Source of the DNA: Haloechinothrix alba
Lineage (GTDB): Bacteria > Actinomycetota > Actinomycetes > Mycobacteriales > Pseudonocardiaceae
Length of the DNA: 64,000 bases
Reading direction: 5' to 3'
NCBI RefSeq assembly: GCF_900188115.1
Contig: NZ_FZNW01000020.1
Span: 1-64,000, forward strand
Positions 34,568 through 43,797 of this stretch are shown here, piece after piece. Both the position numbers and the translations under genes were made by a program. How positions within the stretch are numbered: the stretch's first letter is position 1; every line of letters starts with the position of its first letter. The notes beneath the pieces are model-generated. The model worked only from the letters and a program-made list of their open reading frames with translations. It had not been told where the DNA came from and ran no database searches.

Positions 34568-35380
34568 GTGAGTACACCCACTGGGGAGAGCACCCCCGCG
34601 CCGACCGGCACGCCGGGCGAGGAACCGCTGCCGGAGCTGGACGTCACGCACCAGGAGCGGCAGCGCCGGTGGACGGTCCTGCTGCGGCTACTGCTGTTGA
34701 TCCCGCAGTTCATCGTGCTGTACGTGCTCTACCTCGCGGCGGTCGTCGTCGTGCTCATCGGGTGGTTCGCTGCCCTGGTCATGGGCAGGTTGCCTGGCTG
34801 GTGCTTCCAGTACCTGAGCGGGTACCTCGGGTATGCCGCGCGCGTCAACGCCTACGTCTACCTGCTCACCGACGCATACCCGCCGTTCGCGTGGTCGGCT
34901 CCCGGACACGACGCCGGGCTGACGCTGCCGGCGCAGGACCGGTTGAACCGGCTCGCGGTGTTGTTCCGCATCATCCTGCTGATCCCCGCCTACATCGTCG
35001 CCGCTGTCGTCGCGAGCGGGTGGACGGTACTCGCGTTCTTCTTCTGGCTCATCGTGCTGGTCCTCGGCCGGGTGCCGGGACCGGTCTTCGGAGCAAGCGC
35101 CGCGGCGCTACGTTACGAGCTGCGGTTCATGGCGTACACGCTGCTGGTGACCTCGGCGTACCCGAAGATGCTGTTCGGCGACGACAAGCGCGTCCAGCGC
35201 GGGGGTACGGGACCGGCCGCGACAAGCAGCGACACCCGTCCGCTACTGCTGTCCACAGGCGGCAAGGTACTCCTGGTGGCGATGATCGTGCTCGGCGTAC
35301 TCGGTCTCGGTGGCAGCGGGGCAACGAGCACAGCCGGGCTCGACTCCGCCGAGACCGGCACGTCCGAGTTCGGCGGCTGA
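34568..35380 (+). CDS. DUF4389 membrane protein
   Basis: The 270-residue protein carries two copies of the DUF4389 membrane unit, each a pair of helices: RRWTVLLRLLLLIPQFIVLY near 40-60, then LAVLFRIILLIPAYIVAAVV near 135-155. Each repeat ends with a TDAYPP/TSAYPK segment. A further single membrane helix is at 235-255. The family has no assigned function. The N-terminal 30 residues are Pro/Thr-rich and disordered. GTG 34568 is preceded by GAAGGGAAC. Confidence 0.82.
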   Translation: MSTPTGESTPAPTGTPGEEPLPELDVTHQERQRRWTVLLRLLLLIPQFIVLYVLYLAAVVVVLIGWFAALVMGRLPGWCFQYLSGYLGYAARVNAYVYLLTDAYPPFAWSAPGHDAGLTLPAQDRLNRLAVLFRIILLIPAYIVAAVVASGWTVLAFFFWLIVLVLGRVPGPVFGASAAALRYELRFMAYTLLVTSAYPKMLFGDDKRVQRGGTGPAATSSDTRPLLLSTGGKVLLVAMIVLGVLGLGGSGATSTAGLDSAETGTSEFGG

Positions 35381-35393
35381 CCGGCGGGGGCGC

Positions 35394-36290
35394 TCAGGAC
35401 GCACGGGGTGTCGTGCGCCTGGTGAACGGTGCGACCAGGCGTCGCAACCGGGGCGGCAGGCGTTTCTCCACGCCGTACGGCTCGAGATGCGCGGTGAACA
35501 CCTCGTCGAACGCTCGCCGGACCTCGTCGGTATGCCACCGGGTGTTCTCCAGAACGGGCATCTTGTTGTAGGGGTGGCCGACGATGTGCAGCCGCTGCCC
35601 GTCGCACCGGACGACCTGGCCGCTGACCCCCGCTGCGGCGCCCGAGAGCAGGTACGTCACCAGCGGCGCGATCCGGTCCGGCGTCCGGTCGGGCGGGCAG
35701 TTGCGCAGCGCGCGCCGGGACCGGTGCACCATCCGGGTGCGCGCGAGCGGGCACACCGCGTTGACCCGGATGCCCGCGTCCTCCATGTCCAGCGCCCACG
35801 AGGCGGTCAGCGATGCGACAGCTCCCTTGCTCGCCGCGTAGGTGCCCAACCGCCGCTGGCCGAAGAAGGCCCCGGAGGAGATGTTCACGATCGACCCGCC
35901 CCGGTCCCGCATCGCGCGAGCGGCGGCGAGTCCCGTGTGGATCACACCGAGTACGTTGACCTCGATGAGCTCCCGCGCCGTGCCGGTGTCCTCGTCCCAC
36001 GGCGCGGACTCGTAGTTGAGCGCGGCATTGTTGACCAGCCCGTCGACTCCGCCGAACGCCGCCACGCCCGTATCCACGATGGCCTGCGCCTGGTCGGGCT
36101 CGCGCACCGTGTGCCCGCTGACGACCGCGCGACCGCCTCGCTGCCGGACCACGTCGGCCGTGCGTTCAGCGGTGGCGACATCCACGTCGTTGACCACGAC
36201 GGCGGCCCCGGCCTCCGCCGCGTGCACGGCGAACGCAGCCCCGAGCCCGCGGCCGGCTCCGGTGACCACGACGGACTTGCTGTCGAGCAT
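35394..36290 (-). CDS. Short-chain dehydrogenase/reductase
   Basis: The 298-residue oxidoreductase has the NAD(P)-binding TGAGRGLG near residues 9-16, NNA at about 88-90, catalytic Ser in ISSG and the YAASKG active-site motif. The cofactor choice cannot be firmly read. The C-terminal 60 residues extend beyond the classic SDR core with an Arg/Pro-rich tail. Start ATG 36290 is chosen because GGAG sits 8 bases upstream. An ATG at 36296 is too close to it. It lies convergently with the DUF4389 gene, 13 bases apart. Confidence 0.85.
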   Translation of the reverse strand: MLDSKSVVVTGAGRGLGAAFAVHAAEAGAAVVVNDVDVATAERTADVVRQRGGRAVVSGHTVREPDQAQAIVDTGVAAFGGVDGLVNNAALNYESAPWDEDTGTARELIEVNVLGVIHTGLAAARAMRDRGGSIVNISSGAFFGQRRLGTYAASKGAVASLTASWALDMEDAGIRVNAVCPLARTRMVHRSRRALRNCPPDRTPDRIAPLVTYLLSGAAAGVSGQVVRCDGQRLHIVGHPYNKMPVLENTRWHTDEVRRAFDEVFTAHLEPYGVEKRLPPRLRRLVAPFTRRTTPRAS

Positions 36291-36495
36291 GCCCATGGCT
36301 CCAGTCTCGATCTCACGTTCACGTCGCGAACCACTCTCGTCGCCGAACGGCGAGTTCATTGCGCCGAGTGGGTGACGGTGACCGGTGGGGTGGTACTGCC
36401 GCACTGATCAGCGAACGGTGACCGTGCACGTGAGGTAATCATACTAGTACACTCCGGCAACACAGCGTGAGCCGCAGCGAGGGGAGAGCACCCTG

Positions 36496-37746
36496 GTGCC
36501 GGCGAGAAGGAACACCACCAGCGCGGCGTGGGCACAACCGGCTGCCCGTCGGCCACGGTTCGCCGATGTGCTCGTTGTCCGGGAGTTCCGGGCTCTGTGG
36601 GGGACAGAGGCCGTCTCGCTCGCCGGGGACCAGCTCGCGAAGGTCGCGCTGGCCATCATGGTGTTCGGCCGGACCCAGTCGGCACTGTGGGCCGCGCTTG
36701 TCTATGCCATGACGTTCCTACCAGCGCTGGCGGGCGGCCTCGGGCTCAGCCAGCTCGCCGACCGCTACCCGCGCCGCGCCGTTCTGAGCAGCTGCCTGCT
36801 CGCACAGGCGCTGCTGGTGGCGACCATGACCGTGCCGGGCCTTCCGTTGACGTTGCTGTGCGTTCTCGTGTTCTGCGTCGGGCTGTTCGGCGCCCCCGCC
36901 AACGCGGCACACCATGCGATCACGAGGGAGGTCTTCGGCTCCGACGAGCTCTATCTGCGTAGCCAGGATCTTCGCGGTGTCACCACCAACACGATGATGC
37001 TGCTCGGCCTCGCGGGCGGTGGCCTGCTCGTGACCGCGATCGGTCCGTACTGGGCGCTTGCGCTGGACGCGCTGACGTTCGCCGTCGCGGCAGGCATCGT
37101 GCGCGCTCGGGTGCGATGGCGGCCGCACGCGGGCCGCCGGTCCGACGGGTGGTTCGACGGCATCCGTCTGGTGTTCGGTGACCCCCGGCTCCGGGCGCTC
37201 GTCTGGCTGTCGTGGTTGGTCGGGTTCGCCGCCGTGCCGCTCGGACTGGCAGCCCCCCTCGCCGCCGAGCTGTCCACGGCCGAGCACACCGTCGGGTGGA
37301 TTCTCGCCGCGGACCCGCTCGGCTTCGTGCTCGGCGCCTTCCTGCTGTCCCGCCTCGCGTCGCCCGCGGTACGGATGCGGGCGGTGCCCGTGCTGGCCGT
37401 GGCCTCGCTCGCCGTACTGCTGTGCTTCGCCTTCGAACCGAACCTTCCGGTCACGCTCGTGCTGCTCGCCGCGGGCGGTGCGACAGGGGCGTACCTCGTC
37501 ACGGTCAACGCCACCTTCCTCACTCTCGTACCCAACGAGCACCGCGGCAGCGCCGGGGGCGCCTACCGCACCGGGCTTCGTGTGGCCCAGGGGCTCGGTG
37601 TCGCGCTCGCGGGCGCGCTCGCGGAGTTGCTCGGCTCCGCGACCCACACGGTCGCCCTGGCCGGGATGCTCGGCACAGCGCTGGCGGTGCTCAGCGCGCT
37701 ACGGTGGCACCGTGTTCGTGGCGACGTCACCATGGACGGGCGGTAG
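36496..37746 (+). CDS. MFS transporter
   Basis: The 416-residue protein has an N-terminal basic region followed by twelve hydrophobic segments and the loop motif SQLADRYPRR near residue 90. It resembles drug/antibiotic efflux MFS proteins such as the MdtH/enterobactin-exporter group. The substrate is unknown. GTG 36496 is preceded by GAGGGGAGAG. It is divergent from the SDR gene. The region upstream includes CATACTAGTACAC, a possible promoter or operator. Confidence 0.83.
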   Translation: MPARRNTTSAAWAQPAARRPRFADVLVVREFRALWGTEAVSLAGDQLAKVALAIMVFGRTQSALWAALVYAMTFLPALAGGLGLSQLADRYPRRAVLSSCLLAQALLVATMTVPGLPLTLLCVLVFCVGLFGAPANAAHHAITREVFGSDELYLRSQDLRGVTTNTMMLLGLAGGGLLVTAIGPYWALALDALTFAVAAGIVRARVRWRPHAGRRSDGWFDGIRLVFGDPRLRALVWLSWLVGFAAVPLGLAAPLAAELSTAEHTVGWILAADPLGFVLGAFLLSRLASPAVRMRAVPVLAVASLAVLLCFAFEPNLPVTLVLLAAGGATGAYLVTVNATFLTLVPNEHRGSAGGAYRTGLRVAQGLGVALAGALAELLGSATHTVALAGMLGTALAVLSALRWHRVRGDVTMDGR

Positions 37747-37885
37747 CGACGGTTACCTCCGCGATCCGTCGCGCACGGCGGTCCACCGCCGTGCGGTGTG
37801 TCCCGGCGCGTCACAGTGGGTTCGCGCCGCCCTACCACCCAGCACGACCCGTCGCCGCGGCCACGGTGCGTGTGGATTCGCATTC

Positions 37886-37990
37886 AGAAGTCACGGTCGG
37901 TCATCGAGAACACCTCCCAGTCGCTACACCGAACCGATTCAGCGTTTCGCATTCCCTTAGAAGTCACGGTCGGTCACCGAAAACACCTCC
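37886..37990. repeat. Imperfect 32-bp direct repeats in the MFS-GGDEF intergenic region
   Basis: 37886-37917 and 37959-37990 share AGAAGTCACGGTCGGTCA and CACCTCC with two mismatches, 73 bases apart. They lie in the 406-base gap (37747-38152) between the MFS and diguanylate cyclase genes, where no gene is seen. Confidence 0.85.
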
Positions 37991-38152
37991 GATAGGCGTG
38001 AGTTGTATTCGAACGAGGCACCAATAACCCAGCGTTACCAGCGCAACGGATACGGTGGAATGGTACCCGTCGAGGGATCGTCCCGGTGCCCGGAACCCCG
38101 TGATGTAACCCCGTGATGTCGCGAGCGGGAACGCGCCGAAAGGAGGAACGCC

Positions 38153-39523
38153 ATGACGTCTCCTCCGCGCGGCAGGCGCCACACCGCCTCCGAGGCCACA
38201 TCACGGCACGTCACCGAACGGAACCAGGCACCTTCCCCGAACCGGTCACGCGACCCCCGCAGGTGGGACCTGTGGCGCAGACCGAAACCGATGATCGCGT
38301 TCCTGCTCGCTGTCGAGACCCTTGCGCTGGCCGGTTTCGTCCTCGCTGTCGCCGCGTCCGCACTTCCGAGCGGGCAGGAATGGCTACGGTTCGCGATACT
38401 GGCGGCCGGCGGGACGATGCACATTCTCCTGACCAGTAGGCAGGAAGCGCGCAGGCGCAGCCGCATAGACGGGGTCATCATCGATCTGACCGCGGTATGG
38501 ATCTTTCCCGCCGCGCTGCTGCTGCCGATTCCGCTTATCCTGCTCCTGGTTCTGCTGCTACGCACCCAGCGGTGGCTGATCGCGCGACGGCCTCCGCACA
38601 ACTTCGTCTTCTCCTCGATCAGCATCGCCACCGCTGCCGCCTTGGCACACCTGGCGTTCGCCGCCATCGACCGCGCCGAGCTGTCGGCCGACGGCGCCTT
38701 CTGGGGCCTTCCCGGGTTCGGCGCGATCGTACTCGCCGGCGGTGTCTACGAGGTCGTGCAGCTGACCCTCACCGGCGGGGTCCTCGCTCTCGGCGCGGCT
38801 CGTCTGCGTTCGTGGAGCAAGGTGCTCGGCACCCTGCAGGACAACATGATCGAGGCCGTCACGATCGGGCTCGGCGCGGTCACCGCCATCCTGCTGGTCA
38901 ACGTCGCCCCCGCTGTGGCGATCATGGCCCTGGTGACCGTGGTGTTCAACCGGCTGGCCGAGCTCGGCCAGCTGCAGTCGGACGTGCGGACGGACTCCAA
39001 GACCGGTCTGTTCAACATGCGTGGCTGGACCGAGTCTGCCGAGCGTGTGTTCCGCAGGAGCAGCAGGGACACGCCGGGGCCGGCACTACTGATGATCGAT
39101 TTCGACGACTTCAAGTGGATCAACGACACGTACGGGCACCCCGCAGGCGACGACGTGCTGCGACACGTCGGCGGGCTGCTGACGGAGGAGACCCGGCCCG
39201 GTGACATCGTCGGCCGGTTCGGTGGTGAGGAGTTCCTGGTCCTGCTGCCCGACATCGACGTGGAGTCCGCGGGACAGACCGCCGAACGCATTCGCAACAC
39301 CGTCGCACGAGCAAAGATCGTCACAACCAACAAGCGGGGTGGCTCGGCGACCATCACCGGGCGCACGACGTCGATCGGTGTCGCCGTGTACCCGCAGCAC
39401 GCCGACTCACTGGAGACCCTGGTCCAGGCCGCCGACGCGGCCGTCTACGAAGCCAAGGAACAGGGACGGGACCAAGTACGCTACGCACGCCGCAAGTACG
39501 AAACACCGACCGATTCGAGGTGA
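38153..39523 (+). CDS. Membrane diguanylate cyclase (GGDEF domain)
   Basis: Diguanylate cyclases make c-di-GMP from two GTP. The 456-residue protein has a basic N-terminal tail, six or more membrane helices (about 45-270) forming an integral sensor, and a C-terminal GGDEF domain with active-site GGEEF near residues 355-359. The allosteric inhibition site RPGD lies exactly five residues before it. The active site is intact, so it should make c-di-GMP and be feedback-inhibited. It starts at ATG 38153 behind AAAGGAGGA. Orn in the same window degrades the pGpG product. Confidence 0.92.
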   Translation: MTSPPRGRRHTASEATSRHVTERNQAPSPNRSRDPRRWDLWRRPKPMIAFLLAVETLALAGFVLAVAASALPSGQEWLRFAILAAGGTMHILLTSRQEARRRSRIDGVIIDLTAVWIFPAALLLPIPLILLLVLLLRTQRWLIARRPPHNFVFSSISIATAAALAHLAFAAIDRAELSADGAFWGLPGFGAIVLAGGVYEVVQLTLTGGVLALGAARLRSWSKVLGTLQDNMIEAVTIGLGAVTAILLVNVAPAVAIMALVTVVFNRLAELGQLQSDVRTDSKTGLFNMRGWTESAERVFRRSSRDTPGPALLMIDFDDFKWINDTYGHPAGDDVLRHVGGLLTEETRPGDIVGRFGGEEFLVLLPDIDVESAGQTAERIRNTVARAKIVTTNKRGGSATITGRTTSIGVAVYPQHADSLETLVQAADAAVYEAKEQGRDQVRYARRKYETPTDSR

Positions 39524-39682
39524 TGACCGTCACATTGCCATACTCCCGGGGACGCTGGCTCTTCGGTATGGCTGAGAGTTTGCTAGGCACGTTCCGAAGG
39601 ATCTCCACCTTCTGGCGGGCAACCTACGGCGTGTAGCACGGCGTCATTCGGGGGCGAACGGAATCGGAAGGGAGCGCTCGGC

Positions 39683-41398
39683 GTGGATAACCGGCCGCGG
39701 CCGAACCGGCGGGAACGGCGACCGTCGCGACCGTGGCTCGACCAGGAGTTGGAGACCACCCCGGCGTTACCACGGGTGAATCGTACGGAGGGTCGGGCCG
39801 CGAGCGATCGGCAGCGCTCCGGCCGCGGGTCCGGTACCCAGCGCGGCCGCGGCCCTGGCACGTCCGGCGCGCGCACGTCGCGGCGCGCACCGTTGCGTGG
39901 AGCCAAGATCGCCCTCGCACTGGTCTCGTTGCTGGTGATGAGCGCTACCGGGTACGCGTGGGGGACCTTGCACGGGATGGGTCAAGGGCTGACCGTCGCC
40001 GACGTGATCGGTGACGAGGGCGGTGGCCACGAACCGGCTGACGGCTCACGGGACATCCTGCTCATCGGCGTGGACAGCCGGACGGACGCCCAGGGCAACG
40101 AGGTGCCCCTCGAGGAGCTCAACGAGATCAACGTCGGCGAGGCCGACGGGCAGCTCAACACCGACACCATCATTCACGTGCACATCCCCAATGACGGCAG
40201 CAGGGCAGTCGCGGTATCGATCCCGCGGGACTCCTACGTCGACATCCCCGGGTACGGCCGACACAAGATCAACTCCGCGTTCGCCCGCGGCAAGACCACC
40301 GAGGAGCGGCGCCTGCGCCGAGAAGGCGTGACGGACGAGAACGAGCTCGAGGTCCGCTCCGACCAGGAAGGCGCACGGACGCTCATCGAGACTGTCGAGG
40401 CGCTGACCGGCCGCACCATCGACAACTACGCCTCGGTCAACTTCTTCGGCTTCCTGGAGATCACCGAGGCTATCGGTGGCGTCGAGGTGTGCCTCAAGGA
40501 GCCGGTGGAGGACTACGACTCCGGTGTCGACTTCGACGCCGGGGTACAGACCATCTCCGGGGCCGACGCGCTCGGATTCGTCCGGCAGCGGCACGGCCTG
40601 CCACGCGGTGACCTCGATCGCGTCGTCCGCCAACAGGCCTTCATGGCGGGACTGGCCAACAAGGTGCTCTCCACGGGGACCCTGACGAACCCTCGCAAGC
40701 TCAACGATCTGATGGACGCCTTCAAGAAGGCGGTGGTCCTGGACCAGGACTGGGACGTCATGGGTTTCGCCGAGCAGATGAGCGGGCTGGCCGGTGGCCA
40801 GATCGAGTTCCACACGATCCCGGTGATGAGCCTGAGCATGGACACGCGCGACGGGTCGGCTGTGCAGGTCGACCCGGCACAGGTCCGCGACTTCTTCGCC
40901 GAGCTGTCCGGGGACGAGCAGGACGACGGGGAATCCGAGCAGGTCACCGAGCAGGACAACTCCGACATCACAGTCAACGTGATGAACACGACCACGGTGC
41001 CGGGTCTCGCCGCCGACGTTGCGGACTCGCTGACCGGCAAGGGGTTCGTCGAAGGCCTGGTCAGCAACGCGACCGCCAGGGACACCACCGTGGTGCGCTA
41101 CGCACCCGGGGAACGGGACAAGGCCGACCGTGTCGCCGAGGCACTGGACGGCCCCGGCAGGCCGGAGGAGGATCCCGCGCTGACGCCCGGTCAGATCACC
41201 GTGCTGCTTGGCAGCGACTTCCGTAGCGCCGAACTGTCCGCGGACTCCGCCGGCGGTCGCACCCCGCAGAGCGAGCAGGAGGGCCCGGACGCACCGGACC
41301 AGGACCCCGGCGGGCCCGGCGCGAACCCCGATGAGCCCGGGTCGGAGGACTCGGACGGGGAGCCCATCACCGCCGACGGGGTGACCTGCGTCAACTAG
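39683..41398 (+). CDS. LCP (LytR-CpsA-Psr) family cell-wall ligase with LytR_C domain
   Basis: LCP proteins attach arabinogalactan or other polymers to peptidoglycan. The 571-residue protein has a basic cytoplasmic N-terminus, one membrane helix (74-93) and an LCP domain (about 120-330) with ILLIGVDSR, DTIIHVHIP, VSIPRDSYV and GFVRQRHG. The conserved Arg and Asp residues for lipid-phosphate binding are visible. A LytR_C domain follows (about 430-515, ITVNVMNTTT), then an acidic Pro/Gly/Asp-rich tail. GTG 39683 follows AAGGGAGC. It acts outside the membrane. Confidence 0.9.
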   Translation: MDNRPRPNRRERRPSRPWLDQELETTPALPRVNRTEGRAASDRQRSGRGSGTQRGRGPGTSGARTSRRAPLRGAKIALALVSLLVMSATGYAWGTLHGMGQGLTVADVIGDEGGGHEPADGSRDILLIGVDSRTDAQGNEVPLEELNEINVGEADGQLNTDTIIHVHIPNDGSRAVAVSIPRDSYVDIPGYGRHKINSAFARGKTTEERRLRREGVTDENELEVRSDQEGARTLIETVEALTGRTIDNYASVNFFGFLEITEAIGGVEVCLKEPVEDYDSGVDFDAGVQTISGADALGFVRQRHGLPRGDLDRVVRQQAFMAGLANKVLSTGTLTNPRKLNDLMDAFKKAVVLDQDWDVMGFAEQMSGLAGGQIEFHTIPVMSLSMDTRDGSAVQVDPAQVRDFFAELSGDEQDDGESEQVTEQDNSDITVNVMNTTTVPGLAADVADSLTGKGFVEGLVSNATARDTTVVRYAPGERDKADRVAEALDGPGRPEEDPALTPGQITVLLGSDFRSAELSADSAGGRTPQSEQEGPDAPDQDPGGPGANPDEPGSEDSDGEPITADGVTCVN

Positions 41399-41557
41399 CT
41401 GTCGCTCGGGACGGGCCGAACGACGCCTCGGGGACCACATACGCACCGAAGGAGCCTCTCGGCTCACACATCGTGCGCGGGAAATCCGGCCGTTTCGCGT
41501 CATGACCGGCTAGCTCATGCCTTTCACCGGTGTGGGGTCCGCGTGGGGACCTCAGGC

Positions 41558-41576
41558 GGTGGTTGTCACAACCACC
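41558..41576. other. Perfect hairpin upstream of an XRE gene
   Basis: GGTGGTTG-TCA-CAACCACC forms a perfect 8-bp stem with a 3-base loop, 38 bases before the GTG of the XRE gene. It could be a terminator of the LCP gene or an operator. Confidence 0.45.
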
Positions 41577-41613
41577 CCGGACCGGTCAGGTGAGGACGTG
41601 AGAGGGACGCACG

Positions 41614-42156
41614 GTGCGCATCGACAGTCACAGGTATCAGCGGATTCTCGGCGATGAGCTGCGCAGGGTTCGCAAGCGCCAAGGGTGGACGCGCAAGGAG
41701 CTCAACAGGCACCTGGATCGGGACATCTCGGTGCAGACGCTGGCGACCTACGAGCTCGGCACGCGGCACTGCTCCGTGGTGCGGCTCGCCGAGATCTGCT
41801 TCGCCATGGACGAGCTGCCGCACGACCTCCTCGCCCGTGTACACGCTCGGCTGTTCACGAGCTCACCGGGCCAGATCGACGTCGATCTGGCCAAGGTGGT
41901 GCGGGACAGCCGAGCCGAGCTCCTGCCCCTGCGCAGGTGGGCCCGGGACCGCCTGAACAGGGAGAACGGTGGCCGGGGAACTGTCGTGCATCTGGACCCA
42001 GCTGCCGTGGAGCGCATGGCGGAGCTGTGCGGGCTGACCACCATCCAACTCCTCGAGCACCTGCGCACGTTCTCCGGCCCCGACACACCGAGCGACGAGG
42101 ATCCCGTCGACGACGACAACGGCGAGCTCACCGGCGAGAGTGAGAGCCCAATGTGA
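41614..42156 (+). CDS. XRE-family DNA-binding regulator
   Basis: The 180-residue protein has an N-terminal helix-turn-helix (about 10-65, with WTRKELNRHLDRDISVQTLA), a middle helical region and an acidic disordered tail. Such pure HTH proteins with a short C-terminal helical part are common developmental or stress regulators in actinobacteria. The target is unknown. GTG 41614 follows GAGAGGGA at a suitable distance. It converges on the BVMO gene at 42218. Confidence 0.78.
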   Translation: MRIDSHRYQRILGDELRRVRKRQGWTRKELNRHLDRDISVQTLATYELGTRHCSVVRLAEICFAMDELPHDLLARVHARLFTSSPGQIDVDLAKVVRDSRAELLPLRRWARDRLNRENGGRGTVVHLDPAAVERMAELCGLTTIQLLEHLRTFSGPDTPSDEDPVDDDNGELTGESESPM

Positions 42157-42217
42157 CCTCGGTTCCGTAGAAGGAGCCGAATGTCACGTCGGGCTCCCCG
42201 CACGGGGCGGGTACCGC

Positions 42218-43705
42218 TCACCGGCGACCAAGGAGCTCGTACTCGCTGGTTTCGACCTTGCGCGTGTCGAGCCAGTACTTCCAGGTGAACCCCGGCCAGA
42301 TCGTGCGGTTCACGCCCTTGGAGTCGAGGTACCAGCTGGTGCACCCGCCCTGGGTCCACACGCCCTTGTCCAGCTTGCGCTGGATGTGCTCCTGGAACCG
42401 CTCCTGCGCGTCTCCGCGCACCCGCAGCGCGTCGGCGCCCTGCCGCTCCACGATCCGCATGGCCTCCATCGTGTAGCGGACCTGGGACTCGATCATGAAC
42501 ACCACCGAGTTGTGCCCGAGGCCGGTGTTCGGGCCGAGCAGGAAGAACAGGTTCGGGAACCCTTCCACGGTTATACCCCTGTGCGTCTCCATGCCCTGCG
42601 ACGACCACTCGGTCGACAGGTCACGCCCGTCCTCCCCGGTGATCTCCAGGTAGTCGAAGGCGTCGGTGACGTGGAAACCGGTTCCGTAGATGATGGCGTC
42701 CACCTCGTACTCCCGCCCTGCCGTGTCGACGACGCTGTGCTCGCGCACCTCCGCGATGCCGTCGGTGACCACGTCGACGTTGCGCCGGGTCAGCGCGGGG
42801 AAGTAGTCGTTGGAGATCAACACCCGTTTGCAGCCCATCCGGTAGTCGGGGGTGAGCTTGGCGCGCAGCTGCGGGTCGGAGATCGTCCTGCGCATGTTCC
42901 ACTTCGCCACCTTCTCCGCCAGCTTGAGCAGGCCCGGATGGCCGTTGAAACCGATCGCGCGCGCCTCGAGCATCCAGTACAGAAAGGTGCGGTAGGCGCG
43001 CTGCGTCGCGGGCAGCCGCCGGAACATCGCCCGCGCCCAGCGCGGGATCTCGCGGTCGGACTTGGGCATGATCCACGGCGGCGTGCGCTGGAACACCGTC
43101 ATCTCGGCGACCTCGGGCGCGATCTGGGGGACGAACTGGATCGCGCTGGCGCCCGTCCCGATCACGGCGACCTTCTTGTCCCGCAGGTCGAAGTCGTGGT
43201 CCCAGTCGGCGGAGTGAAACGTCCTTCCCCGGAAACGCTCGATCCCCTCCAGCGGCGGGATCTGCGGCAGGTGCAACGCGCCGACCCCGGAGACGAGGAA
43301 CTTGGCGACATAGTGCTCGCCGTCGCTGCTGTACACATGCCAGCGGTGCTGCTGCTCGTCCCACCTGGCCGAGGTCATCTCCCTGCCGAAACGGATGTAC
43401 TCGCGCAGGTTGTGCTTGTCCGCGACCCGCTTGAGGTAGTCGAAGATCTCCGCCTGCGGAGCGAACGCCCGTGACCAGTCGGGGTTCTGCTCGTGCGAGA
43501 ACGAGTACATGTGCGACTGGATGTCGCAGGCACAGCCCGGGTAGGAGTTGTCCCGCCAGGTGCCGCCGACCTCGTGCGCCTTCTCCAGCACGAGAAAGTC
43601 CGTGCGGCCTTCCCTGAGCAGCTGGATCGCCATCCCGAGTCCGGCGAACCCCGTGCCCACGATCACCGTCGTGGTTTCCTCCGCCCTCGTGTCAGTGCTG
43701 GTCAT
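42218..43705 (-). CDS. Baeyer-Villiger type flavin monooxygenase
   Basis: The 495-residue enzyme has the FAD motif GTGFAG (residues 17-22), the BVMO fingerprint FRGRTFHSADW near 158-168, a second GxGxxA nucleotide fold (VIGTGASAIQ), and a C-terminal WPGFTWKYW. The Trp corresponding to the TGA of the broken paralogue at 552 is present here in DLSTEW. It should use NADPH and FAD to oxygenate ketones or related compounds. It is divergent from a TetR regulator that probably represses it, across a region with a direct repeat. Confidence 0.9.
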   Translation of the reverse strand: MTSTDTRAEETTTVIVGTGFAGLGMAIQLLREGRTDFLVLEKAHEVGGTWRDNSYPGCACDIQSHMYSFSHEQNPDWSRAFAPQAEIFDYLKRVADKHNLREYIRFGREMTSARWDEQQHRWHVYSSDGEHYVAKFLVSGVGALHLPQIPPLEGIERFRGRTFHSADWDHDFDLRDKKVAVIGTGASAIQFVPQIAPEVAEMTVFQRTPPWIMPKSDREIPRWARAMFRRLPATQRAYRTFLYWMLEARAIGFNGHPGLLKLAEKVAKWNMRRTISDPQLRAKLTPDYRMGCKRVLISNDYFPALTRRNVDVVTDGIAEVREHSVVDTAGREYEVDAIIYGTGFHVTDAFDYLEITGEDGRDLSTEWSSQGMETHRGITVEGFPNLFFLLGPNTGLGHNSVVFMIESQVRYTMEAMRIVERQGADALRVRGDAQERFQEHIQRKLDKGVWTQGGCTSWYLDSKGVNRTIWPGFTWKYWLDTRKVETSEYELLGRR

Positions 43706-43759
43706 AGCGCCTCAATCCGTCGTGTTCGATACCGTTACCGATAATCTTACTATGAGTAG

Positions 43760-43789
43760 GTTACTTTCGGTAGAGTTACCTCCGGTAGA
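43760..43789. promoter_or_regulatory. Tandem 15-bp direct repeat between BVMO and TetR genes
   Basis: GTTACTTTCGGTAGA and GTTACCTCCGGTAGA lie back to back and end 8 bases before the TetR start codon. They are a likely operator for the adjacent TetR protein. Confidence 0.55.
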
Positions 43790-43797
43790 GTCGCGGT

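Noticed and set aside
37747-38152. A c-di-GMP riboswitch upstream of the diguanylate cyclase
   Set aside because: I could not match a conserved riboswitch core. Only direct repeats are visible.
40046-41503. A long minus-strand frame opposite the LCP gene
   Set aside because: It has no conserved motif and mirrors the codons of a well-supported gene on the other strand.
42157-42217. Imperfect hairpin between the XRE and BVMO genes as a terminator
   Set aside because: The stem has mismatches and no T-run, so it is not strong enough to list as a feature.
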